From: Sphingomonas sp. PP-CC-1A-547
GTDB taxonomy: Bacteria; Pseudomonadota; Alphaproteobacteria; Sphingomonadales; Sphingomonadaceae
Direction: 5' to 3'
Length of the DNA stretch: 43,214 bases
Assembly: GCF_003610375.1 (NCBI RefSeq)
Contig: NZ_RAPZ01000001.1
Location: 1 to 43,214 of the forward strand
Positions 1 through 7,823 of this stretch are shown here, piece by piece (within the stretch, counting starts at the first letter, position 1; every line of letters begins with the position of its first letter). A program made the position numbers and the translations under genes. The notes beneath the pieces are model-generated. The model had not been told where the DNA came from, made no database searches, and saw only the letters and a list, made by a program, of their open reading frames with translations.

Positions 1-89
1 TTTGTATTTTCGTCGCCTACCAATTCCTCAAACCGGCGCACTCGCGGCGGCGGAGAGTGGTCTGCGCCTGTTGACTCAGGCCGCGATAG

Positions 90-144
90 AGAAGCGGACG
101 CTCAGGCCGCCCTGCTCGCTTCCCAGCTTCGGTCGTTCATTCAG
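90..144 (+). repeat. Dispersed 55-bp intergenic repeat, copy A
   Basis: This copy lies in the 207-base stretch after the 3' end of the sensor kinase gene. It contains the GGACGCTCAGG block on the left and CCCAGCTTCGGTCGTTCATT on the right, which align by eye with five other intergenic copies in this window (9493, 15266, 29417, 31383, 40352). Nothing else was recognised in bases 1-207. Confidence 0.6.
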
Positions 145-207
145 TGTCAATTGTTGGCCCACATTTTTATAGGCCATCAGTAACGACCGCTTGCCGCATA
201 GTCTTTC

Positions 208-1563
208 CTAGGAAACCGGCCGCAGTCGAAAAGCGATCGCGAACCTGGTATGTCCCGGGTGCGATGTCAGTGTCACCTGCGTAGCGTGCGCTTCGGCAAC
301 CTGCGCTACGATCGCGAGGCCGAGACCGCTGCTACCTGCCGAACGGTCCCGTTTCCAGAACCGATGGAAGATCGCCGCATGGTCCTGTTCGCGGATCCCG
401 GGGCCGTCGTCGCAGACGGCCAGCGTCCCGTCCGTGCCGACCGAAACGTCGATCCTGCTGCTGGTACCGCTATGCTTGACCGCATTCTCCAACAGGCACC
501 CCAGCGCCTTGGCGATCCAGGCCGCGTGCCCCGCGACCATCACGCTGTCCGCACCGGGTGACAATGCGATCGACTTGTCCGAGCGGAAGGCCAGCGGTGC
601 GATCGATGCCACGCCGTCCGTCGCGATCTGGACGAGATCGACCGATGCCGCGGTATCCAGTGCCACGGTCTCCAACTCGGCGAGTTCCAAGACCTGCTCG
701 ACGATCCGGCCGAGCGCGTCCAGGTCGCTGCAAAGCCTTGCCCGCAACGCCGCGTCGTCGACCGCCTCGACACGCAGCCGGGCGACGGCGATCGGCGTAC
801 GTAGCTCGTGGGCGGCATCGGCGATGAAATCGCGTTGCATGCGGTAACTCGACGTCAGCCGTTCGAGCAGCGCGTTGACGGCTAGCGCGAGCGGGCGAAC
901 TTCGGCAGGAAGCCGCTCGTCATGCAATCGAAGATCAAGCGGCACGCCTTCCGCGGTCTCCAGCGAAGCCGACGCCCTACGCACTGGCAAAACCGCGCGG
1001 CGGATGATCAGCACGTCGATCGCGAGCAATAGCAACAGCAGCGGCGCCACGATCGCCATTCCGTAGAGCAGGAACTGCGCGAGCAGATCGTCGAGGATAT
1101 AATCCGGATGCGTGAGGTTCTGGAGCACGGCGATCCACACCCGTTCGTTACCAACCTGAGCCGGGCTACTCGTCCCTGCATAGAAGGTGCGGCGCGACTG
1201 GCGACGAAAGAAGCTTTCCTCGTCCTCCAGCGGAATATCCGCGGTCGGCAGGACCATCTTTGACGCCGATTGGAACAGGACCGTGCCGCGTTGATCGAGA
1301 ATGCGGAACGAGAAGCCTGCACTGGGCGCGAACACCGCCGCGCTGGTATTGTCCTGCGTCAACCGGAGCCGGCCGGTCCCGTCGTGCGATAGCGCCTGCC
1401 GCAAGGCTTGCGCGTGGACGTGGAGCGTCTGGTGCTGAATCCGCGCCGCGGTCGTGTCGAGGAACAGGTACACGCTGCCGGCGACCGCGATGGCTGTGAT
1501 CAACACCGCGATCGCATGCCACCGCAGGATCTGCGCCATCAGCGACCGCGGCTGGCTTGTCAT
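208..1563 (-). CDS. Sensor histidine kinase of an OmpR-type two-component system
   Basis: A 451-residue membrane histidine kinase, expected to autophosphorylate and pass phosphate to the response regulator encoded just upstream. Visible parts are a first membrane helix at about residues 15-35, an extracytoplasmic sensor region to about 160, a second hydrophobic helix at about 165-187, and a HisKA helix with HELRTP whose phosphoacceptor is His252. The ATPase domain has an N box around Asn360 (NAVKHSG), DDGPGI and GLGLAIV. The layout resembles QseC/TctE-type kinases. The gene overlaps the regulator gene by 4 bases (1560-1563), so the two are cotranscribed and probably translationally coupled. 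The signal sensed cannot be read from the sequence. The neighbouring envelope genes suggest an envelope or lipid cue, which is inference. Confidence 0.95.
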   Translation of the reverse strand: MTSQPRSLMAQILRWHAIAVLITAIAVAGSVYLFLDTTAARIQHQTLHVHAQALRQALSHDGTGRLRLTQDNTSAAVFAPSAGFSFRILDQRGTVLFQSASKMVLPTADIPLEDEESFFRRQSRRTFYAGTSSPAQVGNERVWIAVLQNLTHPDYILDDLLAQFLLYGMAIVAPLLLLLLAIDVLIIRRAVLPVRRASASLETAEGVPLDLRLHDERLPAEVRPLALAVNALLERLTSSYRMQRDFIADAAHELRTPIAVARLRVEAVDDAALRARLCSDLDALGRIVEQVLELAELETVALDTAASVDLVQIATDGVASIAPLAFRSDKSIALSPGADSVMVAGHAAWIAKALGCLLENAVKHSGTSSRIDVSVGTDGTLAVCDDGPGIREQDHAAIFHRFWKRDRSAGSSGLGLAIVAQVAEAHATQVTLTSHPGHTRFAIAFRLRPVS

Positions 1564-2237
1564 GCGGCACGCTCCATAATCATATACCCCACCCCGCGGA
1601 CGGTGACGATCTCGACATCCGCCTCGGCCAACGTCAGCCGCCTTCGCAACCGGTGGATATACACCTCGACCGCATTCGAGCCGAGATCGTCAGCGAGCCC
1701 GAACAGCAGTTGCTCGATATGCGCCTTCGTCACGACCCGGCTCGACCGGCGGATCAGCGCGGCGAGCACCTCCAGTTCACGCGCGGACAGCACCGTCGGC
1801 ACGCCGCCGATCGCAACCTCGCGCGTGGCGGGATCGAAGCTTACATTGCCGCAATCGATCGTCCGATCGACAATCGTCCCGCTACGCCGGAGCAGCGCCT
1901 GGATCCGGGCGAGCAGTTCCTCGGGCGCGAACGGCTTGGCGAGATAATCGTCGGCGCCCGCTTCGAGACCCGTCACCCGGTGTGCGACGCTCGCCCGTGC
2001 GGTCAGGGCGATCACCGGCGTGCGATCGTCCCGCTCGCGCATCGCACGCACGACCGATAGCCCATCGGCATCCGGGAGTCCCAGATCGAGGATAACGACG
2101 GCGTAGCGCGTGTAGGACAGCACGATCAGCGCATCCTCGGCCGTGGTCGTGCAATCTGACGCATAGCCCGCTGTATCGAGCAGACGGACCAGCATCGTGA
2201 CCAGCTCGGCATGGTCCTCAACGATCAGGATTCTCAT
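1560..2237 (-). CDS. OmpR/PhoB-family response regulator
   Basis: A 225-residue response regulator. The receiver domain (residues 1 to about 115) has the acidic pair E7/D8, the phosphoacceptor Asp51 in VVILDLGLPDADG, and the conserved Lys in DDYLAKPFAPEELL. The C-terminal winged helix (about 125-220) ends with the usual VRGVGYMI strand. It is the first gene of a leftward operon with the sensor kinase. Proteins of this family bind as head-to-tail dimers to direct repeats about 11 bp apart. Such a repeat (GTAAG-N6-GTAAG) lies 58 bp upstream of this start and again before the outer-membrane gene at 4698, so autoregulation plus control of the divergent envelope genes is a reasonable inference. 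Confidence 0.96.
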   Translation of the reverse strand: MRILIVEDHAELVTMLVRLLDTAGYASDCTTTAEDALIVLSYTRYAVVILDLGLPDADGLSVVRAMRERDDRTPVIALTARASVAHRVTGLEAGADDYLAKPFAPEELLARIQALLRRSGTIVDRTIDCGNVSFDPATREVAIGGVPTVLSARELEVLAALIRRSSRVVTKAHIEQLLFGLADDLGSNAVEVYIHRLRRRLTLAEADVEIVTVRGVGYMIMERAA

Positions 2238-2294
2238 CGCTCGGCCCGGCTCTGGGCGCGCCGATTGCGCGGCGCTTCACGCGGCGATCGGTCT

Positions 2295-2310
2295 GTAAGG
2301 CTCACGTAAG
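2295..2310 (+). promoter_or_regulatory. Direct repeat GTAAG-N6-GTAAG, predicted response-regulator site
   Basis: Two GTAAG half-sites start 11 bp apart (2295-2299 and 2306-2310) in the 164-bp divergent promoter between the response regulator and the glycosyltransferase gene. The spacing equals about one helical turn, as expected for an OmpR-family dimer. The 17-mer beginning one base upstream matches the one at 4629 at 14 of 17 positions. Confidence 0.6.
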
Positions 2311-2401
2311 CCAGGCCGCGTAGCCCGGTCGATCCACGATCCAGATCTTGATCCCAATCGATGTCGCACGATGCGCCCTCAGCAAAAATCAGAGTGTCTC
2401 C

Positions 2402-3646
2402 ATGTTCGATACCCTTCGCCCGTTCCGGCGACCCGCTACGCTTTCCGCCCCGGCGATATTCGATGTGCCACGACGGGTCGCGCTGTTTTCCGGCAACTAC
2501 AACTATCTTCGCGACGGCGCCAACCAGGCGCTGAACCGCTTGGTGGCGTATCTCGAACGCCGCGGCACCGACGTCCGGGTCTATTCGCCGACCTCGGATA
2601 CGCCGGCGTTCGAGCCTGCGGGAACGCTCGTTTCTGTTCCGTCGGTGCGCATCCCGGGTCGCGGCGAGTATCGACTGGGCCTGGGATTGTCCGCTGAACT
2701 GCGTCGCGACGTGCAGGCATTCCGGCCCGATCTCGTCCATGTGTCCGCCCCCGACTGGACCGGCGTCGCAGCACAGCGGCTCGCGAGGACGATCGATGTT
2801 CCGGTCGTTGCCAGCCTCCATACGCGGTTCGAGACCTATGCGCAGTTTTATGGCGCAGGGCTGATCCGGCCGGCGATGGAGCGACACCTCGATCGCTTCT
2901 ACCGGAGCAGCGACATGATCCTCGTTCCGACCGCGCCAATTGCGGACGAATTCGCCGAGCAGGGCTTTGCCGACCGCACGCGCCTATGGGGGCGCGGCGT
3001 CGACCGCGACCAGTTCTCGGGCCGCCATCGCAATCTCGCCTGGCGGCGATCGCACGGCTTCCAGGACGACGACGTGGTCGTCCTCTTCTTCGGCCGCCTC
3101 GTTCGCGAGAAGGGCACCGCATTGTTCGCCGATATCGTCGACCGGATCACCACCTCGGGCGTCGCGATCCGGCCGCTGATCGTCGGCGACGGTCCCGAAC
3201 GCCGCTGGCTCGCGAAGCGACTGGCGAATGCGCGGCTGACCGGCAGCCTGTCGGGCGACGAGCTCGGCCGCGCGGTCGCCAGCGCGGACATCTTCGTCAA
3301 CCCGAGCATCACCGAAGCGTTCGGAAACGTCACGCTGGAGGCGATGGCGTCGGGCCTGCCCAGCGTGTGCGTCGACATCCCGAGCGGCCGCAACCTCCTG
3401 CGCAAGGGAACGGGCATGTTCTACGCCCCCGACGATATCGACGGCGCGGTCGCGGCCGTCCGCCGCCTCGCGGTCTTCTCCGATCTGCGGTCGACCATGG
3501 CGCGCGCCGCGCGTGCCGCGAGCGAAGAGTATAGCTGGGACAAGGCGTCGAAGATGGTCATGGACGCGTATCGCGCGCTCCTGAACCAGGAGGATGGGGA
3601 GACCGTACCGACTGCCAGGCCGCTGACCCGGTCGATCTCGGGCTGA
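2402..3646 (+). CDS. GT4-family glycosyltransferase (MgtA/SqdX-like)
   Basis: A 414-residue retaining GT-B glycosyltransferase. The N-terminal acceptor domain begins RRVALFSGNYNYLRDGANQA; the donor-nucleotide domain has VLFFGRLVREKG, IVGDGPERRWL and the E-x7-E motif in PSITEAFGNVTLEAMASG. The overall pattern resembles mannosyl- or sulfoquinovosyl-type transferases acting on lipids (PimB, MgtA, SqdX), so a glycolipid product is likely; donor and acceptor are not determined. The ATG at 2402 was chosen because similarity starts soon after it; an in-frame start at 2348 would add 18 residues. It ends 5 bases before the flippase-like gene, so the two form an operon divergent from the two-component pair. 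Confidence 0.88.
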   Translation: MFDTLRPFRRPATLSAPAIFDVPRRVALFSGNYNYLRDGANQALNRLVAYLERRGTDVRVYSPTSDTPAFEPAGTLVSVPSVRIPGRGEYRLGLGLSAELRRDVQAFRPDLVHVSAPDWTGVAAQRLARTIDVPVVASLHTRFETYAQFYGAGLIRPAMERHLDRFYRSSDMILVPTAPIADEFAEQGFADRTRLWGRGVDRDQFSGRHRNLAWRRSHGFQDDDVVVLFFGRLVREKGTALFADIVDRITTSGVAIRPLIVGDGPERRWLAKRLANARLTGSLSGDELGRAVASADIFVNPSITEAFGNVTLEAMASGLPSVCVDIPSGRNLLRKGTGMFYAPDDIDGAVAAVRRLAVFSDLRSTMARAARAASEEYSWDKASKMVMDAYRALLNQEDGETVPTARPLTRSISG

Positions 3647-3651
3647 CCACG

Positions 3652-4644
3652 GTGATCGCACGGTGGCGTGGTCCGGCATGGTCGGGGTTGCGTCGCGCTA
3701 CCTCCTCGCGGTCGGTTCGTACCGGCGTTGCCGTGGTGGCGATGCTCGCGATCGTCGGCATCGCCGTGTCGGCGTTGTCGCACCTGCTGGACGGCGTCAA
3801 TGGGAGCGACATCCGCACGGCCTTGTCGCGGATCAATTGGCCACGCCTGTTCGCCGCCGCTGTCGTGACCGCGATCAGCTACGGGGTACTGACCGGATAT
3901 GACGTGGTCGCGCTGCGGATCGTCGGGAAGCGCGTCCGCTATACGCGCGCCGCACTCGCGTCGTTCACCAGCTATGTCTTCAGCCACAATTTTGGGTTCG
4001 CGCTGCTGACCGGCGGCACCGCGCGATTGCGGATCTACCAGCCGGCGGGCCTGACGATCGGCGAAGTAGCGCATATCATGGTTCTGACTGGCGTAACCTT
4101 CTGGTCCGGCGTCCTGCTATTGCTGGGGTTCGGACTGATCGTCCAGCCAGGGACGGTGGCTGTCGCCGGCGTAGCGCTGTCCTATCCAGTGCACGCTGCG
4201 ATCGGCGGGTCGAGCTTTGCCATTCTCGCTGCGGTTCTGGTTGGACTGAAACGTCGCGCAGGACGGACGCTCGTCCTATTCGGCCGCTCCATACCGCTGC
4301 CCAGCGTGTCGCAGGCGCTCGCTCAGATCATGCTGGCGAGTGTCGACATCGTTTTGGCAGCCACCGCGTTGTTCGTGCTGCTGCCGGGTGCGGAGGCAAC
4401 GCTTTTTCCCGCCCTGCTGCTCGGGTATCTCGTCGCGATCGTCACCGGTCTCATTACGCACGCGCCCGGCGGGGTCGGCGTGTTCGAGGCGGTGATGCTC
4501 GTCAGCCTGCCCGAGATCGACCGCGCAAGCCTGTTCGCCGCATTGCTCGCCTATCGCGTGGTCTATTACCTGATCCCGCTGGCGATCGGCATGCTGCTGT
4601 TCGGCATCCATGAGCTACGCGGCGCACGTGTAAGGTCCGCGTAA
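3652..4644 (+). CDS. Flippase-like integral membrane protein (LPG synthase TM-domain family)
   Basis: A 330-residue polytopic protein of the lysylphosphatidylglycerol synthase transmembrane / UPF0104 family, with about eight hydrophobic segments. The family signature is visible as SHNFGFALLTGGTARLRIY, and GLITHAPGGVGVFEAVML lies near the C-terminus. In MprF this domain flips aminoacylated lipids. Here the aminoacyl-transferase domain is absent, so it may move or present a lipid made by the adjacent glycosyltransferase (inference). The start is GTG, 5 bases after the upstream stop. Its last codons overlap the direct repeat that precedes the next gene. Confidence 0.85.
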   Translation: MIARWRGPAWSGLRRATSSRSVRTGVAVVAMLAIVGIAVSALSHLLDGVNGSDIRTALSRINWPRLFAAAVVTAISYGVLTGYDVVALRIVGKRVRYTRAALASFTSYVFSHNFGFALLTGGTARLRIYQPAGLTIGEVAHIMVLTGVTFWSGVLLLLGFGLIVQPGTVAVAGVALSYPVHAAIGGSSFAILAAVLVGLKRRAGRTLVLFGRSIPLPSVSQALAQIMLASVDIVLAATALFVLLPGAEATLFPALLLGYLVAIVTGLITHAPGGVGVFEAVMLVSLPEIDRASLFAALLAYRVVYYLIPLAIGMLLFGIHELRGARVRSA

Positions 4645-4645
4645 G
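4630..4645 (+). promoter_or_regulatory. Second GTAAG-N6-GTAAG direct repeat
   Basis: Half-sites at 4630-4634 and 4641-4645 overlap the stop codon of the flippase-like gene, 52 bp before the ATG of the outer-membrane gene. The half-sites, their 11-bp phase and the flanking T and G match the site at 2295. This suggests that the outer-membrane gene has its own promoter controlled by the same response regulator. Confidence 0.58.
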
Positions 4646-4697
4646 TCGGAGACGCGATGAGGGCGTGTCCATCTGCTCGGTCTATCGGAACCCTCAC

Positions 4698-5450
4698 ATG
4701 TCCATTCGCGCCCTGTTCTGCGCATCGGTCGTCCTCGGTGTAGTCGTCGCCACCGGCGCGGACGCGCAATCGGCGATACCAACGTCAATTCCGGGCGCGA
4801 CGTCCGCTGCGATCCCCGCCATTCCCGAACCGATGATCTTCGACATGGTGCGCCCGCTTGGCGCCCGTCGCGGCGAACTAGAAGTCAACGCGCTCGCGCA
4901 GGTCAATCTCAGCGGCCCCGGCCGGCATGTCGAATGGGCACCGGAAGTCGAATACGCCGTTGCCGACGGCTTCGCGGTCGAGATCGAACTGCCGTTCACC
5001 AAGAGTCGCCCGACCGATTACAAGATCGGCCTGCAAGGCACATTCGGCACGTTCCGCGGCGGCCGCAGCATCCACGGTGCCCAGTATCTGGGACTCCACA
5101 ACCGCCGCGACGGCGGCTGGTCGAGCAGCCTGTTGTACCTGCTCGGCAACCGCTTCGGCGAGCGACTGAGTACGATGACGATGGTCGGCGCGGGCGACGT
5201 GACGCTCAAGAGCACGAAGGGTACCGGGCTGATCGTCAATCACACGACGTTCTGGGACGTCGGTCCAGACACCGTGCTTGGCTTCGAAGTGAACCGCCAG
5301 ACGGGGGCGAGCCGGTATTGGCTGCTGATGCCGCAGTTGCACCGCGCGATCGGGCAGAAGGTGTCGGCGCAGATCGGCGCGGGTACCGAACGGAGCGCGA
5401 CTGGTCCGTTCCGCCCAAGGGTCGGCTTACGCGTCATTCGCGAGTTCTGA
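4698..5450 (+). CDS. Predicted outer-membrane beta-barrel protein, function unknown
   Basis: A 250-residue secreted protein. Residues 1-20 form a signal peptide (MSIRALFCASVVLGVVVATG) with an AXA-type site before Gln (GADAQ). The rest alternates polar and hydrophobic residues as in amphipathic strands, and the chain ends with Phe (RVIREF), typical of BAM substrates. No catalytic motif is evident. The ATG at 4698 was preferred over an upstream in-frame GTG at 4665 because it places the signal peptide at the N-terminus. The 3' end overlaps the convergent CLC gene by 24 bases. It probably belongs to the same regulon as the two genes before it. Confidence 0.75.
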   Translation: MSIRALFCASVVLGVVVATGADAQSAIPTSIPGATSAAIPAIPEPMIFDMVRPLGARRGELEVNALAQVNLSGPGRHVEWAPEVEYAVADGFAVEIELPFTKSRPTDYKIGLQGTFGTFRGGRSIHGAQYLGLHNRRDGGWSSSLLYLLGNRFGERLSTMTMVGAGDVTLKSTKGTGLIVNHTTFWDVGPDTVLGFEVNRQTGASRYWLLMPQLHRAIGQKVSAQIGAGTERSATGPFRPRVGLRVIREF

Positions 5451-7217
5451 CATCTGGCTGGTTTTACGAGCGCTGGCCCGGCCGGTTTCAGACTGCCGTT
5501 GGGTCCGGCGAGCCTTGAGCAGATCCTGTCGCGAGAGGATGCCGACAACCTGTCGCGTATCGCGCGCGACGATCGGCACGCGTCCGACACCGGATTCGAC
5601 CATCATGTCGGCCACGACTCCGATCGGCGTATCGGGATACGCGACGAGCAGCGAAGCGTCCGACAAGGTCTCGGTCAGCGATACGTCGGTGCCCGGTTGC
5701 ATAGTCCGCCAGCGCAACGCGTCGGTCCGCGACACGAGGCCAAGTATGCGACCCGCATCGTCGACGACCGGATAGCTCCGATGTTCGGCGCGATCCGCGA
5801 AAAAAATCGCCGCGTCTGCGGTCGTCATCGAACCCAGCAGCGTCGCGGGCGCGCGTGACATCAACTGGTCCGCCTGCATCAGGTCGAGCGGATCGACGCT
5901 ATATTCCTGCAGGATATGCCGGCCGCGGCGTGCGATCTTCTCGGTCAGGATCGACCGCCGCATCAGCAATACGCTGACCGCATAGGCCGCCGCTGCCGCT
6001 GCAATGGTCAGCGGCAAGGCATCGAAATGCCGCGTCAGTTCGGCCGCGAACAGCGCCCCGGTGATCGGCGCCCGCATCGCCCCGCTCATGATCCCGGCCA
6101 TGCCAATCATCGCCCAGAACCCAGGACCGCCGGGCAGGACCTGCCCGGTCAGCGCGCCCGCGGCGCCACCAAGGATCAGCAACGGCGCGAGGATGCCGCC
6201 CGACGTTCCCGATCCCAGGGCAACCAGCCAGACGACCGCCTTTACGACCAGCAGCGCGAGGATGACACGCACCGCGAGGGACCCGTCGAGTAGCGCCTGG
6301 ATATTGGGATAGCCGGCCCCCAGGACATGCGCGTCGACCAGTCCGCCAAGTCCGACGACGACCCCGCCGATTGCAGGCCACCACATCCAATGCACCGGCA
6401 GGCGATGAAACGCGTCCTCAACCGCATACAGCGCGACCGACAGCGCCGCTGCCAGCACGCCGGTGACGAGGCCTACTCCTGCGGCCATCGCGAGCGGCCA
6501 GGCGCCGGACGGGGTCGTGCTCGGGAACGGGAACATCGCACCGCCGTCGAGCAGCACCGGCCGCCACGCGAACGCGACCAGGACGGCGACCACGACCGGT
6601 ACGAAACTGCGCGGCTTCCATTCGAACAGCAGCACCTCGATCGCCAGCAGGATTGCCGCGAGCGGAGTTCCGAAGATCGCGGTCATGCCCGCCGCCGCGC
6701 CCGCGACGAGCAGTGTCTTGCGCTCGGCGGCACTCATGTGGAAGCGTTGCGCGAACAGCGATCCGATCGCCCCGCCGGTCATGATGATCGGCCCTTCCGC
6801 CCCGAACGGCCCGCCACTGCCGATAGATACCGCGGCGGATAGCGGCTTGAGCAGAGCGACCTTGGCCGACATCCGGCTTTCGCCGAACAGGATCGTCTCG
6901 ATCGCCTCGGGTATGCCATGCCCCCGGATCTTGTCGGAGCCGTAGCGCGCCATCAGGCCGATGATGAGACCGCCAATAACGGGAATGGCGACCATCCACG
7001 GCCCGACGAGCGTGTCGACGATTGCGGCTGACCGCGTGGAAAGTCGACCGAACCAGAAGAGGTTGGTCGCGAGCGCGATGAGTTTGATGAGCATCCATGC
7101 CGCAAGCGCCCCGCCGGTCCCGACGACGATCGCCATCGCCGCCAGCATCAGCATCCGCCGGTCGGCGCTATGGTCCGCGAGCTGGTGGTTTTCGATTGCT
7201 CGTACCGCTGCGATCAT
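5427..7217 (-). CDS. CLC-family anion channel/antiporter with C-terminal CBS pair, copy 1
   Basis: A 596-residue CLC protein: about ten or more hydrophobic segments (residues 20-430), then two CBS domains (about 445-575). The gating glutamate is present (Glu141 in GAEGP), as are GSGTSGGILAP and the GxGIP filter motif. The central Ser of that filter is His100 here (GHGIPEA), so chloride selectivity should not be assumed. CBS domains usually bind adenine nucleotides. The gene diverges from a MarR regulator across a 76-bp promoter that holds a palindrome. A near-identical paralogue lies at 25319-27073. This copy has a 12-residue longer, unrelated C-terminal tail (KTSQMSELANDA), marking the edge of the duplicated block. 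Confidence 0.93.
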   Translation of the reverse strand: MIAAVRAIENHQLADHSADRRMLMLAAMAIVVGTGGALAAWMLIKLIALATNLFWFGRLSTRSAAIVDTLVGPWMVAIPVIGGLIIGLMARYGSDKIRGHGIPEAIETILFGESRMSAKVALLKPLSAAVSIGSGGPFGAEGPIIMTGGAIGSLFAQRFHMSAAERKTLLVAGAAAGMTAIFGTPLAAILLAIEVLLFEWKPRSFVPVVVAVLVAFAWRPVLLDGGAMFPFPSTTPSGAWPLAMAAGVGLVTGVLAAALSVALYAVEDAFHRLPVHWMWWPAIGGVVVGLGGLVDAHVLGAGYPNIQALLDGSLAVRVILALLVVKAVVWLVALGSGTSGGILAPLLILGGAAGALTGQVLPGGPGFWAMIGMAGIMSGAMRAPITGALFAAELTRHFDALPLTIAAAAAAYAVSVLLMRRSILTEKIARRGRHILQEYSVDPLDLMQADQLMSRAPATLLGSMTTADAAIFFADRAEHRSYPVVDDAGRILGLVSRTDALRWRTMQPGTDVSLTETLSDASLLVAYPDTPIGVVADMMVESGVGRVPIVARDTRQVVGILSRQDLLKARRTQRQSETGRASARKTSQMSELANDA

Positions 7218-7253
7218 GATGAGAGTCTTTCGCCTCCGAGGAAGGCAGGCTAT

Positions 7254-7272
7254 TATATCGTAGTGCGATATA
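7254..7272 (+). promoter_or_regulatory. MarR-type operator palindrome in the clc/marR promoter, copy 1
   Basis: The inverted repeat TATATCG-N5-CGATATA lies between the divergent clc (start 7217) and marR (start 7294) genes. It overlaps a leftward TATAAT hexamer (7252-7257, complement strand) suited to clc transcription, so a bound MarR dimer would block that promoter. The same 19 bases recur at 27110. Confidence 0.65.
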
Positions 7273-7293
7273 TATCAACACGGGCTGATTGCG

Positions 7294-7704
7294 ATGAGTG
7301 ATACGGACGCATTGAATGACGCCGATTACCAGGCACTGGCGGATTTTCGCCATGCGCTGCGGCTGTTCACGACCTTCAGTGAGACTGCGGCGGCGGCGGC
7401 GGGGCTTGCGCCGCAACAGCATCAGGCGCTGCTCGCGATCCGGGCCGCGCCGGTCGACGACATCACGATCGGCTATGTCGCGACGCGGCTCGTCCTCAAG
7501 CCGCACAGTGCCTCGGGACTGATCGACCGGTTGGAGGCGTCGAACCTCGTCGTCCGCTATAATTCCGATGGCGACAAGCGCCGCTCGCTCCTGCGCCTGA
7601 CACCCGAGGGAGAAACCATGCTCGCGGGCCTGTCGTCGGTCCACCGCGACGAGATCGCCCGCCTCCGCCCCATGCTTACGGAGATGCTCGATCGATTTGG
7701 GTGA
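7294..7704 (+). CDS. MarR-family transcriptional regulator, copy 1
   Basis: A 136-residue winged-helix regulator. The recognition region reads ITIGYVATRLVLKPHSASGLIDRLE, followed by the family wing motif with DGDKRRSLLRLTPEG (about residues 95-108); N- and C-terminal helices would form the dimer. No cysteine sensor is apparent. It diverges from the CLC gene and precedes an MFS transporter by 119 bases, so it probably controls one or both. The copy at 27152 has the same length and only a few substitutions. The ligand is unknown. Confidence 0.92.
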   Translation: MSDTDALNDADYQALADFRHALRLFTTFSETAAAAAGLAPQQHQALLAIRAAPVDDITIGYVATRLVLKPHSASGLIDRLEASNLVVRYNSDGDKRRSLLRLTPEGETMLAGLSSVHRDEIARLRPMLTEMLDRFG

Positions 7705-7823
7705 AACATCGATATCGGCCGGAAGGTTCTGTCGTAACGCGATCTAAAATGCCAGGTAACGCAAACGCGGATGGCTGGCTGTTGCGCAAAGAAGCGCTGG
7801 GTAACGAGGGGGGAATTCGAACG

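Noticed and set aside
7701..7823. MFS copy 1 starting at GTG 7701, overlapping marR
   Set aside because: The extra 41 residues have no counterpart in copy 2, and a good ribosome site precedes ATG 7824.
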